Source: Planotetraspora thailandica (GTDB lineage Bacteria > Actinomycetota > Actinomycetes > Streptosporangiales > Streptosporangiaceae). Taken from it: a DNA stretch of 64,000 nt. Positions 42,120 to 51,240 of this stretch are shown one piece after another. The stretch lies in the NCBI RefSeq assembly GCF_016863335.1, contig NZ_BOOR01000054.1, forward strand, positions 1 through 64,000. Reading direction: 5' to 3'. Numbering within the stretch: the stretch's first letter is position 1; each line of letters opens with the position of its first letter. A program made the position numbers and the translations under genes. The notes under the pieces were generated by a model. The model was not told the DNA's origin, searched no databases, and saw nothing but the letters and a program-made list of their open reading frames with translations.

Positions 42120-42973
42120 CGCCTTCTCCCGCAGGCAGAAGGGCGGCCGCCCGGGTCGCCACACTGGGACCCGGGTTCGCCTTCCTGACCGTCTTCCTGC
42201 TGGTCCCGCTCGCCCTCGTGCTGAGCTACACGGTTTTCCGCCGAGGCCGGTTCGGTGGGATCGTCTACGAGCCGACGGGGGAGAACTTCGCCCGCCTGGC
42301 CGACCCGCTCTACCTCGACGTGGTGCTCGGGTCGGTCAGGCTGGCGGCGGTCACGACGCTGCTGGCGCTGTTGCTCGGTTACCCCACGGCGTACATGATC
42401 GCCAGGCTGCCCGGCCGGTGGAAGGCGATCGCCCTGGTGGCGGTGGTGTTGCCGTTCTGGACGAACTTCCTGATCCGGACGTACGCCTGGATCGTCCTGC
42501 TCAACTCCCAGGGGCCGGTCAACTCCGGGCTGGAGGCGCTCGGGCTCGGGCCGGTCGAGTTGCTCTACACCGACGGGGCCATCGTGGCAGGGCTGCTCTA
42601 CGCGTACCTGCCGCTGATGATCCTCCCGCTCTACTCGGCCATCGAGCGGCTGGATCCTCAGCTCAGGGAGGCGTCGGCCAACCTCGGCGCGCGGCCCGCC
42701 CGTACCTTCTGGTCGGTAACGCTGCCGCTCTCGCTGCCCGGCGTGCTGACGGGCTGCGTGTTCGTGTTCGTGCCCAGCCTGGGCAACTTCGTCATCCCCG
42801 AGTTGCTGGGCGGAGGCCGCCGGATCATGGTCGGCAACCTCATCCGCGACCAGTTCCTCAAGGCCAGGGACTGGCCCTTCGGGTCGGTCCTCGCCCTGGC
42901 CGTGATCGCCGTGCTCGTGCTGCTGCTGTTCGCCCAGGCCTGGGCCGGCCGGAGGGCGGGGCGCAATGGCTAG
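42116..42973 (+). CDS. Polyamine-type ABC importer, first permease
   Basis: The permease has 285 residues and about six helices. The EAA-type contact loop reads REASANLGARPARTFWSVTLPLS, shown in part, near residues 180-200; it docks the ATPase. It resembles PotB. The start overlaps the binding-protein stop (ATGA) and the end overlaps the second permease by 8 bp, so production of the subunits is coupled. Confidence 0.92.
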   Translation: MTPSPAGRRAAARVATLGPGFAFLTVFLLVPLALVLSYTVFRRGRFGGIVYEPTGENFARLADPLYLDVVLGSVRLAAVTTLLALLLGYPTAYMIARLPGRWKAIALVAVVLPFWTNFLIRTYAWIVLLNSQGPVNSGLEALGLGPVELLYTDGAIVAGLLYAYLPLMILPLYSAIERLDPQLREASANLGARPARTFWSVTLPLSLPGVLTGCVFVFVPSLGNFVIPELLGGGRRIMVGNLIRDQFLKARDWPFGSVLALAVIAVLVLLLFAQAWAGRRAGRNG

Positions 42974-43757
42974 AAGAGAACCGGCCTTGCGGGGGAACGG
43001 CTGGCTGCGGCTGCCCTTCTGGCTCACCTACCTGTTCCTCTACGCGCCGATCGCCGTGCTCGTCGTCATGTCGTTCAACCGGAACAAGACGCCCTACTCA
43101 TGGGGCGGCTTCTCCCTCGACTGGTACGGCAGGCTCGCGGAGAACTCCTCGCTCCGCACCGGCCTGGTCAACACGCTGATCGTCGCCCTCGGCTCGACCG
43201 CGCTGTCCACGGTGCTGGGCACGCTGCTCGCGGTCGGGCTGGCCCGCCACACCCGGTCGAGGGTCCTGGACGCGCTGTCGACGCTGCCCGCGATCCTGCC
43301 CGACCTCGTCCTCGCCATCGGGCTGCTGGTGTTCTACTCAGCGATCAAGATGACGCTGGGGCTGCACTCGGTGCTGGTCGCGCACACCGTGTTCGGCATG
43401 GCCTTCGTCACGGCGGTCGTCCGGGCGCGGCTCGGCCACGCCGACACATCCTTGGAGGAGGCCTCCCAGGACCTCGGGGCCACGCCGTACACGACCTTCA
43501 TCAAGGTGACGCTGCCGACGCTCGCGCCCGGCATTGTGGCGGGCGCGCTGCTCGCCTTCACGCTGTCGCTCGACGAGTTCGTGATCGCCTTCTTCACCCA
43601 CGCCCCGTCCCAGCCGACCCTGCCGATCGTCATCTACTCGATGGTGCGGTTCGGCGTCACTCCAGAGATCAACGCGCTGGCGACGCTGCTGCTGGCGGTG
43701 AGCTTCACCGTCGTGATCGTCGCCCAGCGCCTGACGAAGCTGACCGAGGCACTGTGA
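42966..43757 (+). CDS. Polyamine-type ABC importer, second permease
   Basis: This PotC-like permease has 263 residues, six predicted helices and a contact loop near residues 155-180 (EEASQDLGATPYTTFIKVTL). It forms a heterodimer with the preceding permease. Its stop overlaps the GTG of the ATPase gene by 4 bp. FSLDWYGRLAEN near the front is typical of the polyamine class. Confidence 0.92.
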   Translation: MARREPALRGNGWLRLPFWLTYLFLYAPIAVLVVMSFNRNKTPYSWGGFSLDWYGRLAENSSLRTGLVNTLIVALGSTALSTVLGTLLAVGLARHTRSRVLDALSTLPAILPDLVLAIGLLVFYSAIKMTLGLHSVLVAHTVFGMAFVTAVVRARLGHADTSLEEASQDLGATPYTTFIKVTLPTLAPGIVAGALLAFTLSLDEFVIAFFTHAPSQPTLPIVIYSMVRFGVTPEINALATLLLAVSFTVVIVAQRLTKLTEAL

Positions 43758-44821
43758 ACACACTCATCTCGATCGAGGGCGTCAGCCGCCGATTCGGCGA
43801 CGTGACGGCGCTCGACTCGGTCAGCCTGGACATCCGGCAGGGCGAGTTCTTCGCGCTGCTCGGGCCGTCCGGCTGCGGCAAGACGACCCTGCTGCGCATC
43901 CTCGCCGGGTTCGAGGAGCCCGATGCCGGCTCGGTGCGGCTCGACGGCGCCGATCTGCTCGCCGTCCCGGCCCATCGCCGTCCGGTCAACCTCATGTTCC
44001 AGTCGTATGCGCTGTTCCCCCACATGAGCGTGGAGAAGAACGTGGCTTACGGCCTGGAGCGGGAGAAGCTGCCCCGGCAGGAGATCCGCAGGCGGGTCTC
44101 CGAGGTGCTGGAGACGGTGGGCCTGGCCGCTCACGCGCGGCGCAGGCCGCACCAGCTCTCAGGCGGGCAGCGCCAGCGGGTCGCCCTCGCCCGGGCGATC
44201 GTCAAGCGGCCCCGGCTGTTGCTGCTGGACGAGCCGCTGTCCGCGCTGGACAAGAAGGTGCGGGCGGAGATGCAGCTGGAGCTCAAACGGCTCCAGCACG
44301 ACGTCGGCATCACCTTCGTCGTGGTCACCCACGACCAGGAGGAGGCCATGTCGCTCGCCGACCGCATCGCCGTCATGCAGGGCGGCCGGGTCGAGCAGAT
44401 CGATGCTCCGGTCGCCCTTTACGACCGGCCGCGCACGCCGTTCGTCGCCGACTTCATCGGGGCCAACAACCTGTTCGCGGGCACCGTGTCCGGCGGGGGT
44501 CTGGAGGTGAGCGGCCTCGGCGTCCTGCCGGCTCCGACGGCCGGCCTCCCGGAGGGCGCCCAGGCGCTGCTCGCCGTCCGTCCCGAGCGCGTACGGCTCG
44601 GCCAGGGAACGCTGACAGGCACGGTGGTGGACGTCAGCTTCTACGGTGGCGTCTCGCATGTGGCGCTGAGCGTGCCCGGCCACGGCGGTCACGTCCTCGT
44701 GGCCACCCAGGGGCCTGCGAGGGTCGAGACCGGTACGGAGATCGAGCTGGGCTGGGATGCCGCCGACGGCGTTGTCATCGCCGCCGATGACGCGGCCGTC
44801 GAGAACGGCGCACCCGTTTGA
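43754..44821 (+). CDS. Polyamine-type ABC importer, ATPase
   Basis: The ATPase has 355 residues: Walker A GPSGCGKT near 37-44, signature LSGGQRQR near 134-141, Walker B LLLLDEPLSALD, and VVVTHDQEEA. The C-terminal 110 residues form the TOBE/OB-fold regulatory part usual in PotA and MalK (VRPERVRLG and later). It powers the two permeases encoded upstream. The GTG start overlaps the previous stop. It is the last gene of the operon, with the truncated DJ-1-like gene converging on it 16 bp away. Confidence 0.94.
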   Translation: MNTLISIEGVSRRFGDVTALDSVSLDIRQGEFFALLGPSGCGKTTLLRILAGFEEPDAGSVRLDGADLLAVPAHRRPVNLMFQSYALFPHMSVEKNVAYGLEREKLPRQEIRRRVSEVLETVGLAAHARRRPHQLSGGQRQRVALARAIVKRPRLLLLDEPLSALDKKVRAEMQLELKRLQHDVGITFVVVTHDQEEAMSLADRIAVMQGGRVEQIDAPVALYDRPRTPFVADFIGANNLFAGTVSGGGLEVSGLGVLPAPTAGLPEGAQALLAVRPERVRLGQGTLTGTVVDVSFYGGVSHVALSVPGHGGHVLVATQGPARVETGTEIELGWDAADGVVIAADDAAVENGAPV

Positions 44822-44837
44822 CCGGCTTCCCGTCAGC

Positions 44838-45212
44838 TCACTTGATGACCTTGAGGATCTCTGCGGCCAGCGGTCCGGCGGAGGCGGGGTTCTGGCCGCT
44901 GTAGAGGTTACGGTCGGTCACGGTGTGGGGCTGGAAGGGCTGGCCCTTGTCGAACTTCAGGCCCAGCTTCACCACCTCGGTCTCCACCAGCCAGGGAGCC
45001 TTCGAGGCCAGGTCGACCGCTTCCTCCTCTTCGTTGGTGAAGCCGGTGACGCGGTAGCCGGCGAACGGCGAGCTGCCGTCGTCCTGCTTGGCGGCCAGCA
45101 GCGCCGCCGTCGCGTGGCAGACCACAGCAAGCGGCTTTCCCGAGCCGAGAGCCTCGACCAGCAGCCTGCCCGAGTCGTCGTCGGACGCGAGGTCCTCCAT
45201 GGGGCCGTGTCC
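44838..45212 (-). pseudogene. DJ-1/PfpI-family gene missing its 5' half
   Basis: The remaining 124 codons read as the C-terminal half of an Hsp31-like DJ-1/PfpI protein: GHGPMEDLASDDDSG, then the nucleophile elbow VVCHATAALLA with its Cys, then GFTNEEEEAVDLA and NLYSGQNPASAGPLAAEIL. The family normally has about 230 residues; the first 100 or so are missing. Upstream, the frame continues to 45362 by reading antisense of an alcohol dehydrogenase tail, so a chimeric protein could be made but is unlikely to fold. The break abuts that tail at base 45213. Confidence 0.75.
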
Positions 45213-45341
45213 GCGGATGTCCTTGAGGGCAAGATCGAGCCAGGCAAGGTCTTCACCCACACCATTCGCCTCGAGGAGGTCCCCGGTGGCTACCGCGCCA
45301 TGGCCGACCGCCAGGCGATCAAGGTTCTCATCCAGATGTGA
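45213..45341 (+). pseudogene. 3' tail of a zinc alcohol dehydrogenase gene
   Basis: On the forward strand 42 codons encode the end of a zinc-dependent alcohol dehydrogenase: VLEGKIEPGKVFTHTI, then RLEEVPGGYRAMADRQAIKV, then a TGA. No start or cofactor fold is left. It touches the 5' break of the DJ-1-like gene, and both are truncated at their 5' ends. The two genes were therefore probably a divergent pair, and one deletion removed both fronts and the promoter region. Confidence 0.7.
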
Positions 45342-45358
45342 CCACCTTTTCATCTCGG

Positions 45359-45703
45359 TCAAGTCAGAAGCAGAAGGCCCGCTGCCGCCGACCCGGCCAA
45401 GGCTCCGCCGTAGCAGAGCAGGTTGATCACCCTGTCGAGGTGCTTGAGCTGCAGCCCGTCATACAGCGCGTAGCGGAACCGGTGAGCCCAGTGGAAGAGC
45501 GCCAGGACGCAGAGGCCGAGAAGAACGACGCGGGTCGCCGGGTGGCCCAGCACGGCGGACAGGTGCGTGTAGTCGGGCGTCACCCAGCCCAGCGGGAGCG
45601 CGAGCCCGAAGAGGAACAGCAGGGCCGGGACCAACAGGGCCGACACCACACCGCCGGCACTGAACAGCAGCCACAGGAACGGTTCCATCGGACGCCTGGC
45701 CAT
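45359..45703 (-). CDS. frdD: Fumarate reductase membrane anchor D
   Basis: The protein has 114 residues and three hydrophobic helices (near 10-32, 53-75 and 92-113). The FHWAHRFRYALYDGLQLKHLD block matches FrdD of quinol:fumarate reductases. It anchors the enzyme with FrdC and shapes the menaquinol site. It is the last gene of frdABCD, 3 bp after frdC. Confidence 0.93.
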   Translation of the reverse strand: MARRPMEPFLWLLFSAGGVVSALLVPALLFLFGLALPLGWVTPDYTHLSAVLGHPATRVVLLGLCVLALFHWAHRFRYALYDGLQLKHLDRVINLLCYGGALAGSAAAGLLLLT

Positions 45704-45706
45704 CGT

Positions 45707-46117
45707 TCACCCCAGTATCAGAAAGATCACGAGCGCCGATGCGAGCATCCAGGCCACGAGGTCGCCCACGCCGATCACGGCAGGCGGCAGGCGCCTGCCG
45801 CGCAGCCGTACGACCATCGCGTGCGGCGAGAGCGTGAACAGCCAGGTGACGGCGTGGAGCAGGATGAAGCACAGCGCGACCACGTTCAGCAGGAGCAGCC
45901 CCGGCGTGGCGCTCCAGTCCACGAACCTCCGGTAGTCCTCCGGCCCCTGAGCGACCGCGTTCACCAGCAGCAAGAGGAACACCACGAACCACGCCACGAA
46001 GACGCTGCTCAGCTCGCGGAGCACGAACAGCAGGTAGGAGCGGCGGCGCAGCCACCAGAAGACCGGGACGCGAGGCCGGTGCCACCGGGGGTGGAAGGGC
46101 GTGTACTCGACCTTCAT
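45707..46117 (-). CDS. frdC: Fumarate reductase membrane anchor C
   Basis: The protein has 136 residues. After a basic start ([20 protein letters not shown]) come three hydrophobic helices. The pattern and place match FrdC, which with FrdD holds the catalytic subunits on the membrane. The ATG overlaps the frdB stop by 4 bp. No haem-ligand histidine pair is obvious, as in the haem-free E. coli type. Confidence 0.92.
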   Translation of the reverse strand: MKVEYTPFHPRWHRPRVPVFWWLRRRSYLLFVLRELSSVFVAWFVVFLLLLVNAVAQGPEDYRRFVDWSATPGLLLLNVVALCFILLHAVTWLFTLSPHAMVVRLRGRRLPPAVIGVGDLVAWMLASALVIFLILG

Positions 46118-46857
46118 CGTGCCCCCCGTGGGAGCAGAAGGGTCTTGAGGGCGTCCATGGCCGCCGTGAACTTGTAGCGCTGGATGGCGCCGGCCGGGTC
46201 GACGTCCTTCGGGCACACCGCGCTGCACTCGCCCACGAACGTGCAGGCCCAGATGCCGTCGGCCGACGAGAGGACGTCCATCCGCTCCGCGGAGCCCTGG
46301 TCACGCGAGTCGAGGTTGTAGCGCTGGGCGAGAGCGATGGCGGCGGGGCCGAGGAAGTCCTGGTCGAGCGCGTAAACGGGGCAGGCCGAATAGCAGAGCA
46401 TGCAGTTGATGCACATGCTGAACTGCTCGTACTCTTCGCGCTCCGCCGGCAGCTGGAGATGCTCTTCTTTTGCCGGTCGTTCCTGCTCGGAGCGGATGAG
46501 CCAGGGCTTGACCCGCGGCAATTTGCGCATGAAGTCGCCGATGTCCACAACGAGATCGCGCACGATGGGGAAGTTCGACAGCGGCTCGATGCGAATCGGA
46601 CCTGGAGCGTATTCCTTCAGGAAGGTGGCGCACGTCAGCTTCGGCTCGCCGTTGACGATCATGCCGCAGCTCCCGCAGACGCCCATCCGGCAGGACCAGC
46701 GGTAGGAGAGCGTGCCGTCCAGGTGGTCCTTGATGTGGTTCAGGCCGTCGAGGACCACCCACTCCTTGCGCAGCGGTATGTCGTACTCCTGCGCCGTCGG
46801 CTCGGTATCGCTTTCCGGCCGGTAGCGGGTCACCCGCAGGGTGATGCGATCCGCCAT
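46114..46857 (-). CDS. frdB: Fumarate reductase iron-sulfur subunit
   Basis: The protein has 247 residues and carries three clusters: the 2Fe-2S ligands [10 protein letters not shown]-x11-C near 55-75, and two cubane sets in [12 protein letters not shown] near 148-159 and [14 protein letters not shown] near 204-217. It passes electrons from the quinol site in the anchors to the flavin of FrdA. ATG 46857 has GGGAGG before it; a longer frame to 46896 lacks one. It lies 5 bp after frdA. Confidence 0.96.
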   Translation of the reverse strand: MADRITLRVTRYRPESDTEPTAQEYDIPLRKEWVVLDGLNHIKDHLDGTLSYRWSCRMGVCGSCGMIVNGEPKLTCATFLKEYAPGPIRIEPLSNFPIVRDLVVDIGDFMRKLPRVKPWLIRSEQERPAKEEHLQLPAEREEYEQFSMCINCMLCYSACPVYALDQDFLGPAAIALAQRYNLDSRDQGSAERMDVLSSADGIWACTFVGECSAVCPKDVDPAGAIQRYKFTAAMDALKTLLLPRGAR

Positions 46858-46862
46858 GAGAG

Positions 46863-48614
46863 TCACCTCCCGTACACCCGCTCGCCCGGGGGCCACCGGG
46901 TGATCGTGACCGGCAGATACTCCACGCGCCGTGATCCGTCGGCGTCGCGACAGACAAGCGAGTTGGCGAGGAATCTGCGATCGTCACGGAGCGGGAAATC
47001 GACGCGCTGGTGCGCTCCGCGCGACTCCTCGCGCAGCAGCGCACAGTGAACGATGCTTTCCGCCACGTCGAGCATGAACGAAAGCTCGAGAGCGGCGAGC
47101 AGTTGGGTGTTGAAGGTCCGGCTGCGATCATCGAGGCGCGCGCAGCGGAACCGCGCCTGCAAAGCGCTCAGCTTGTCCGCGGCCTTGGCGAGTGAATCCC
47201 GCGAACGGTAGATTCCCGCGCCTTCCTCCATGGTCGCCCGCATCTCCTGCCGGATGACGGAGATCGGTTCCTTCCCGTCGTCGCGACCGAGCAGGTCGCG
47301 TTCCAGCCGCCGTCGCTCCTCCTCCGCCTGCGCCCACACGCCCGGCCGTACGGCGCCGCCTGTGCCGCGCACGCCCGAGGCATACGAAGCGGCGGCCCGC
47401 CCGGCACGGGCGCCGAACACGAGCAGTTCGGACAGCGAGTTGGAACCGAGGCGGTTGGCGCCGTTGATCGTGACGCAGGCGGTCTCGCCGGCGGCGAACA
47501 ATCCCTCCAGGGGAGTGGCGCCGTGGACGTCGGTGTGAACCCCGCCCATCATGTAGTGCACGACCGGCCGCACGCGGATCAGCTCGCGGACGGGGTCGAT
47601 GTCCTCGTAACTGCGGCATAGCTCCCGTACGAAGGGAAGCCTGGCGTCGATGACCGTCTCTCCGAGGTGGCGCAGGTCCAGGTGCACGACGGGCCCGTAG
47701 GGCGTGTCGACGGTCCGGCCCTTCTCGACCTCCTTGACGAACGCCTGCGACAGACGATCACGCGGACCGAGTTCCATGCTGCGCAGCACGGGCGTGGGTG
47801 AGGGCGTGCCGAGGTCATAGTCCTGCAGATAGCGGTAGCCGTCCTTGTTGATCAGCCAGCCGCCCTCGGCCCGAGCCGCCTCCGTGATGAGGATGCCCGT
47901 GAACGGCAGGCCGGTCGGGTGATACTGAACGAACTCCATGTCCTTGAGCGGGGCACCCGCCCGGTAGGCCAGGCCCATGCCGTCGCCGGTCTTTATGGCG
48001 GCATTGGTGGTGAACGGATAGATCTGCCCGCACCCGCCCGTGCACAGGATGACCGCCTTGGCGGTGATGGCCTCGATCCTGCCGGAAATCAGCTCCACAG
48101 CGACCACACCGGCCACGCGGCCGTCGTCGACGAGCAACTTCGTCACGTACCACTCGTCGTAACGAGCGATGCGATCGCACTGGAGGGAGGTCTGGAACAG
48201 CGTGTGAAGCAGGTGGAAGCCTGTCTTGTCGGCGGCGAACCACGTGCGCATCTTCCTCATTCCGCCGAACGGCCGTACGGCCACGCGTCCGTCGGGATCG
48301 CGGCTCCAGGGGCAGCCCCAATGCTCCAGCCTGAGCAGTTCCTCGGGCGCTTCCTTGACGAATATCTCGACGGCGTCCTGAGCGCACAACCAATCTCCGC
48401 CTGAGATCGTGTCGTAGGCGTGCTCGTCGAGGCTGTCATCAGGTCGGATGACGGCTGCGGCGCCGCCCTCGGCCGAGACCGTGTGGCTGCGCATCGGATA
48501 CACCTTGGAGACGATCGCCACGCTCAGACGCGGATCGTCATCCGTGACGGCGATCGCCGCGCGCAACCCCGCGCCACCGCCGCCCACGATCAGAACATCA
48601 TGCGAAAGCGTCAT
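46863..48614 (-). CDS. frdA: Fumarate reductase flavoprotein
   Basis: The protein has 583 residues. Features are the FAD site [16 protein letters not shown] near 7-22, the covalent-flavin His in [11 protein letters not shown] near 43-53, the active-site HPTGLPFTG near 232 and the [14 protein letters not shown] block near 345-365. It reduces fumarate to succinate in hypoxia or the reverse. The operon order frdABCD with two separate anchors is that of E. coli and Mycobacterium tuberculosis, not the usual succinate dehydrogenase of actinomycetes. I chose ATG 48614; a GTG two codons earlier is possible. Neither has a clear ribosome site, so the transcript may be short-leadered. Confidence 0.95.
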   Translation of the reverse strand: MTLSHDVLIVGGGGAGLRAAIAVTDDDPRLSVAIVSKVYPMRSHTVSAEGGAAAVIRPDDSLDEHAYDTISGGDWLCAQDAVEIFVKEAPEELLRLEHWGCPWSRDPDGRVAVRPFGGMRKMRTWFAADKTGFHLLHTLFQTSLQCDRIARYDEWYVTKLLVDDGRVAGVVAVELISGRIEAITAKAVILCTGGCGQIYPFTTNAAIKTGDGMGLAYRAGAPLKDMEFVQYHPTGLPFTGILITEAARAEGGWLINKDGYRYLQDYDLGTPSPTPVLRSMELGPRDRLSQAFVKEVEKGRTVDTPYGPVVHLDLRHLGETVIDARLPFVRELCRSYEDIDPVRELIRVRPVVHYMMGGVHTDVHGATPLEGLFAAGETACVTINGANRLGSNSLSELLVFGARAGRAAASYASGVRGTGGAVRPGVWAQAEEERRRLERDLLGRDDGKEPISVIRQEMRATMEEGAGIYRSRDSLAKAADKLSALQARFRCARLDDRSRTFNTQLLAALELSFMLDVAESIVHCALLREESRGAHQRVDFPLRDDRRFLANSLVCRDADGSRRVEYLPVTITRWPPGERVYGR

Positions 48615-48678
48615 GGCCACGCCATCAACTCGGAGCGATGTTGCCTTCAGCTAGGTGTGCCGGCTGGGGTCAGAGCCG

Positions 48679-48912
48679 TCACAATCCATGGTTCGCGCCG
48701 ACCTCGTCCCGGACGACCTTCCCGTCGTGCCGGACGGCTGTCATCTCGATGCTGCCATCGTGATATTCGTGACGGCTCCTGCGGCAGCCGCAGGAAAAGT
48801 ACTCTTCCCGGATGACCAGGCCATCTCCGTCATCGTCCAGGTAGTGCTCGCCGTCCACGGTCTTTCCGCACGGCGCCTTCTCACCGGTGAAACGGGTTCT
48901 CGTGCCAATCAT
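48679..48912 (-). CDS. Small cysteine-containing protein of unknown function
   Basis: This 77-residue acidic protein has no signal peptide. Three cysteines (KAPCGK and YFSCGCRRSRHEYH) with nearby histidines could bind zinc. The N-terminal MIGTRTRFTGEKAPCGKTV and a middle DDDGDGLV loop suggest a small beta fold. ATG 48912 is the natural start; an earlier frame start at 48999 is unlikely. It lies 64 bp upstream of the frdA start on the same strand but has no evident link to respiration. I do not recognise the family. Confidence 0.65.
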   Translation of the reverse strand: MIGTRTRFTGEKAPCGKTVDGEHYLDDDGDGLVIREEYFSCGCRRSRHEYHDGSIEMTAVRHDGKVVRDEVGANHGL

Positions 48913-49213
48913 CGTCCGCCCCCCTGTAGACGGCTGGACGCCCCGGACAGCCGGCAAATCCCGGCTCCACGCGCCGCGGTGAGCCCGGGGCCACACCACG
49001 AACGCGTTCGGTGTCCTTTTTCCAGCCTCTCACCCAGGAGACGCTGGGGAAAGACCCGCGATCAAGATCCCCGAGGCGGACGGCGCAGGCTCCGGAGTGA
49101 CATCTGATGCCGATGGTGGCACTGGTGCCCGTTCTAGGCCTGCCGGCCCGTCGGTGCGGGCTGGGCGGCGATGGCTCCGTGGATGATCTGTCTGATTCGT
49201 GCGGGAGACTGGG
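48913..49213. other. Noncoding gap with small hairpins only
   Basis: No gene is supported in these 301 bases. Two short hairpins (CGGCTG/CAGCCG and AGCCGG/CCGGCT, near 48933-48972) lie next to the start of the small Cys protein. No clear promoter could be assigned. Confidence 0.35.
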
Positions 49214-49765
49214 TCAGCTCACCGTCGGGTGGCAGAGGGCGGTCAAGCGGGGCAGCCGGCGGCGCATCTCCTCACGGTCGTCGAAGTCGAAATCCCACGC
49301 CGGGTCGAGCGGCGGATGCCTGATCGTGAAGGTGCCCTCCGGCGGCTCCTCACCGGTCACCGCCTGATAGGCGTTCCAGACGGCGCTTAAGACGGCGTCG
49401 CCCTCGAGGTCGTCGCCTCGGGCGCACGCGTCGGCGACCACGGGCAGGTCCGCGAGGCTGTCGGGGTCGGCGAGCGCCTGGCCGTACACGGTCTCACCCT
49501 GGGCGATGAGCCAGCCGCGGAAGTAGTCGAACCCGTCGTCGGACGCTCCGCCGTTGATCAGATAGGCCGCCGCCCACAGGTCCGCCCGATAGGAGGCCGT
49601 GAGCAGGTCCCACAGTGGCTGGTCGAAGGCGATGATCTCCGCGGGGTCGCGCCGCGAGAGCAGGGCGGTCATCTGTTCGGCGACCTCGTCGGCGTCGTCG
49701 CGGGTCACGTCGTCGAGGGCGGCGCGGGCCTGTTCCACCAGGCGCCACACGTCGTCGGTGTTCAT
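49214..49765 (-). CDS. DUF4240-domain protein
   Basis: The protein has 183 residues. The whole chain fits DUF4240: a helical start, WRLVEQAR, then DPAEIIAFDQPLWDLLTASY near 40-60, then AAYLINGGASDDGFDYFRGWLIAQG near 67-91, a conserved core of the family. The C-terminus has a DFDFDDREEMRRRLPRL end. The domain is frequent in actinomycetes and lacks a known function; some members occur in polymorphic toxin or immunity loci. It stands alone, upstream of a Lrp regulator gene. Confidence 0.85.
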   Translation of the reverse strand: MNTDDVWRLVEQARAALDDVTRDDADEVAEQMTALLSRRDPAEIIAFDQPLWDLLTASYRADLWAAAYLINGGASDDGFDYFRGWLIAQGETVYGQALADPDSLADLPVVADACARGDDLEGDAVLSAVWNAYQAVTGEEPPEGTFTIRHPPLDPAWDFDFDDREEMRRRLPRLTALCHPTVS

Positions 49766-49789
49766 GACCGCAGACTGTACGCGGCGCCC

Positions 49790-49817
49790 CCGTCAGAATT
49801 CGGCCGTCAGAATTCGG
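49790..49817. repeat. 14-bp tandem duplication at the end of the Lrp gene
   Basis: CCGTCAGAATTCGG occurs twice in direct succession (49790-49803, 49804-49817). The second copy includes the Lrp stop codon and last residues (AEF); the first is a duplicate of that end outside the gene. Confidence 0.8.
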
Positions 49818-50262
49818 CGGGTCCCTGGGGGCCGCGATAGGGCAGCGTGCGGCTGTAGACGAGGTTGGTGGTCGTGCTGCCGAACTGCGCCAGCTCGTCG
49901 ACGAGCTTTTCGAGATGGGCCATGGACGCCGCGGCCACCTTCAGCGTGTAGCAGTCGTCTCCCGTGGTCCGCAGGCATTCCAGGATCTCCTGGCGTTCCC
50001 CGAGCAGTTGGTGCAGCGGCTGGTGCCGGCTGCCGGGATATTTGAGCCGTACGACGGCCAGTACGGCGAAGCCGGCCTTGTCCAGATCGACCTCGGCGTG
50101 GTAACCGGTGATGACGCCCGCCGTCTCCAGGCGCCTGACCCGCTCGGTCGTCGCCGAGGCGCCGAGGTTCACCCGCCGCGCGAGCTCGGTGAGCGGCAGC
50201 CGCCCGTCACGCTGGAGCTCCACGAGGATCGCCCAGTCGGTCGCGTCAAGACTCTCGGCCAT
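49807..50262 (-). CDS. Lrp/AsnC-family regulator
   Basis: This regulator has 151 residues. An N-terminal winged helix (LDATDWAILVELQRDGRLPLTELARRVNLGAS, shown in part, near 5-40) is followed by a ligand-binding RAM domain (about 65-145) that forms octamers or smaller rings and senses amino acids. TATTCT (reverse, 50274-50269) ends 6 bp before ATG 50262, so the transcript is probably leaderless. It is divergent from the LLM/deaminase pair with only 93 bp between starts, and it probably controls both directions. Confidence 0.93.
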   Translation of the reverse strand: MAESLDATDWAILVELQRDGRLPLTELARRVNLGASATTERVRRLETAGVITGYHAEVDLDKAGFAVLAVVRLKYPGSRHQPLHQLLGERQEILECLRTTGDDCYTLKVAAASMAHLEKLVDELAQFGSTTTNLVYSRTLPYRGPQGPAEF

Positions 50263-50268
50263 TTGGTC

Positions 50269-50348
50269 AGAATACCGTGATATTCCCGGCTGATCGGCGC
50301 ATAGGCCGTGGACTATCCCTTCATTAGAAATACTCCGAAAACTAATCT
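50269..50348. promoter_or_regulatory. Divergent leaderless promoters of Lrp and LLM genes
   Basis: Reverse -10 TATTCT (50274-50269) ends 6 bp before the Lrp ATG. In the forward direction TTCATT (50320-50325), a 17-bp gap and TAATCT (50343-50348) end 7 bp before GTG 50356. Both layouts put the transcription start at or next to the start codon. Confidence 0.6.
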
Positions 50349-50355
50349 TGTGCTG

Positions 50356-51240
50356 GTGCGAATAGGAGTGAACGTCCCGAACTTCGGGCCTGGCACCGAC
50401 CCCGGCGTCCTGCGCGCCTGGGCGCAGACCGTGGAGGACCTGGGCTACGACCTGCTCATGGTCTCCGACCACGTCGCCGTGACGCCCGACGTCGCAGAGC
50501 AGTATCCGGCGCCCTTCTACGAGCCCTTCACCACACTCGCGTGGCTGGCCGGCATCACGAGCCGGGTGCGTCTCGGTACGACGGTGCTGATCATGCCGTA
50601 CCGGCATCCGCTGCTCGTCGCGCGCATGGCCGCCGGCATCGACCGGATCTCCGGAGGGCGGCTTGTCCTCGGCGTGGGCGTCGGCTGGGCGCGGCAGGAG
50701 TTCGAGGCGCTCGGCGTCCCGTTCGAACGGCGCGGGCAGTTGACCGACGAGCACCTGCGTGCCGTACTCGCCGCCTGGCGGAACACCGACGACTACCAAA
50801 CCGGGCCGATTCCGATCTGGGTGGGCGGCAACAGCGACGCCGCGCTGCGCCGGGCGGTCCGCCTCGGCGACGCCTGGCATCCGCTCCGGTTCACGCCCGG
50901 CTGGTTGCGCGGCGCGCTGGACAGGCTGGCGACCATCGCGGACGAGGAACGACGCCCGCCGCCCGCCTTGGCCCCGCGCATCGCGCTGCGGCTGGCCGGC
51001 TCCCCGGTCACCGCCCCCGGCCGGCTGATGGGAGAGGGCACGATCGACCAGATTCTCGGCGACCTGGAAGACGTGCGCGTGCTCGGCGCCGAGACGGTGC
51101 TCCTCGACCCGTTCAACGGCGATCCCGACGAGACGCGCCGTCCGGAAGAGGCGTGGAGCGCGCTCACGACCGTGGCCGGGCACTGGAACTCCAAGCACGG
51201 GAACCTCGGCACAGACCCCACAGGAGCGGAACGACCATGA
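50356..51240 (+). CDS. LLM-class (F420-type) oxidoreductase
   Basis: The protein has 294 residues of the luciferase-like monooxygenase fold. It starts VRIGVNVPNFGPGTDPG as many F420-dependent members do, with SDHV near 40, RVRLGTTVLIMPYRHPL near 70-87 and GVGVGWARQEFEALGV near 107-122. The actinobacterial F420 subgroup is likely but the substrate is unknown. GTG 50356 fits the family start and a leaderless promoter; a GTG at 50308 would add 16 unrelated residues. The deaminase gene overlaps its end by 4 bp. Confidence 0.88.
   Translation: MRIGVNVPNFGPGTDPGVLRAWAQTVEDLGYDLLMVSDHVAVTPDVAEQYPAPFYEPFTTLAWLAGITSRVRLGTTVLIMPYRHPLLVARMAAGIDRISGGRLVLGVGVGWARQEFEALGVPFERRGQLTDEHLRAVLAAWRNTDDYQTGPIPIWVGGNSDAALRRAVRLGDAWHPLRFTPGWLRGALDRLATIADEERRPPPALAPRIALRLAGSPVTAPGRLMGEGTIDQILGDLEDVRVLGAETVLLDPFNGDPDETRRPEEAWSALTTVAGHWNSKHGNLGTDPTGAERP

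Noticed and set aside
45213-45362. N-terminal 50 residues of the DJ-1-like reading frame as real protein
   Set aside because: They are the antisense reading of an alcohol dehydrogenase C-terminus whose forward frame matches its family clearly.
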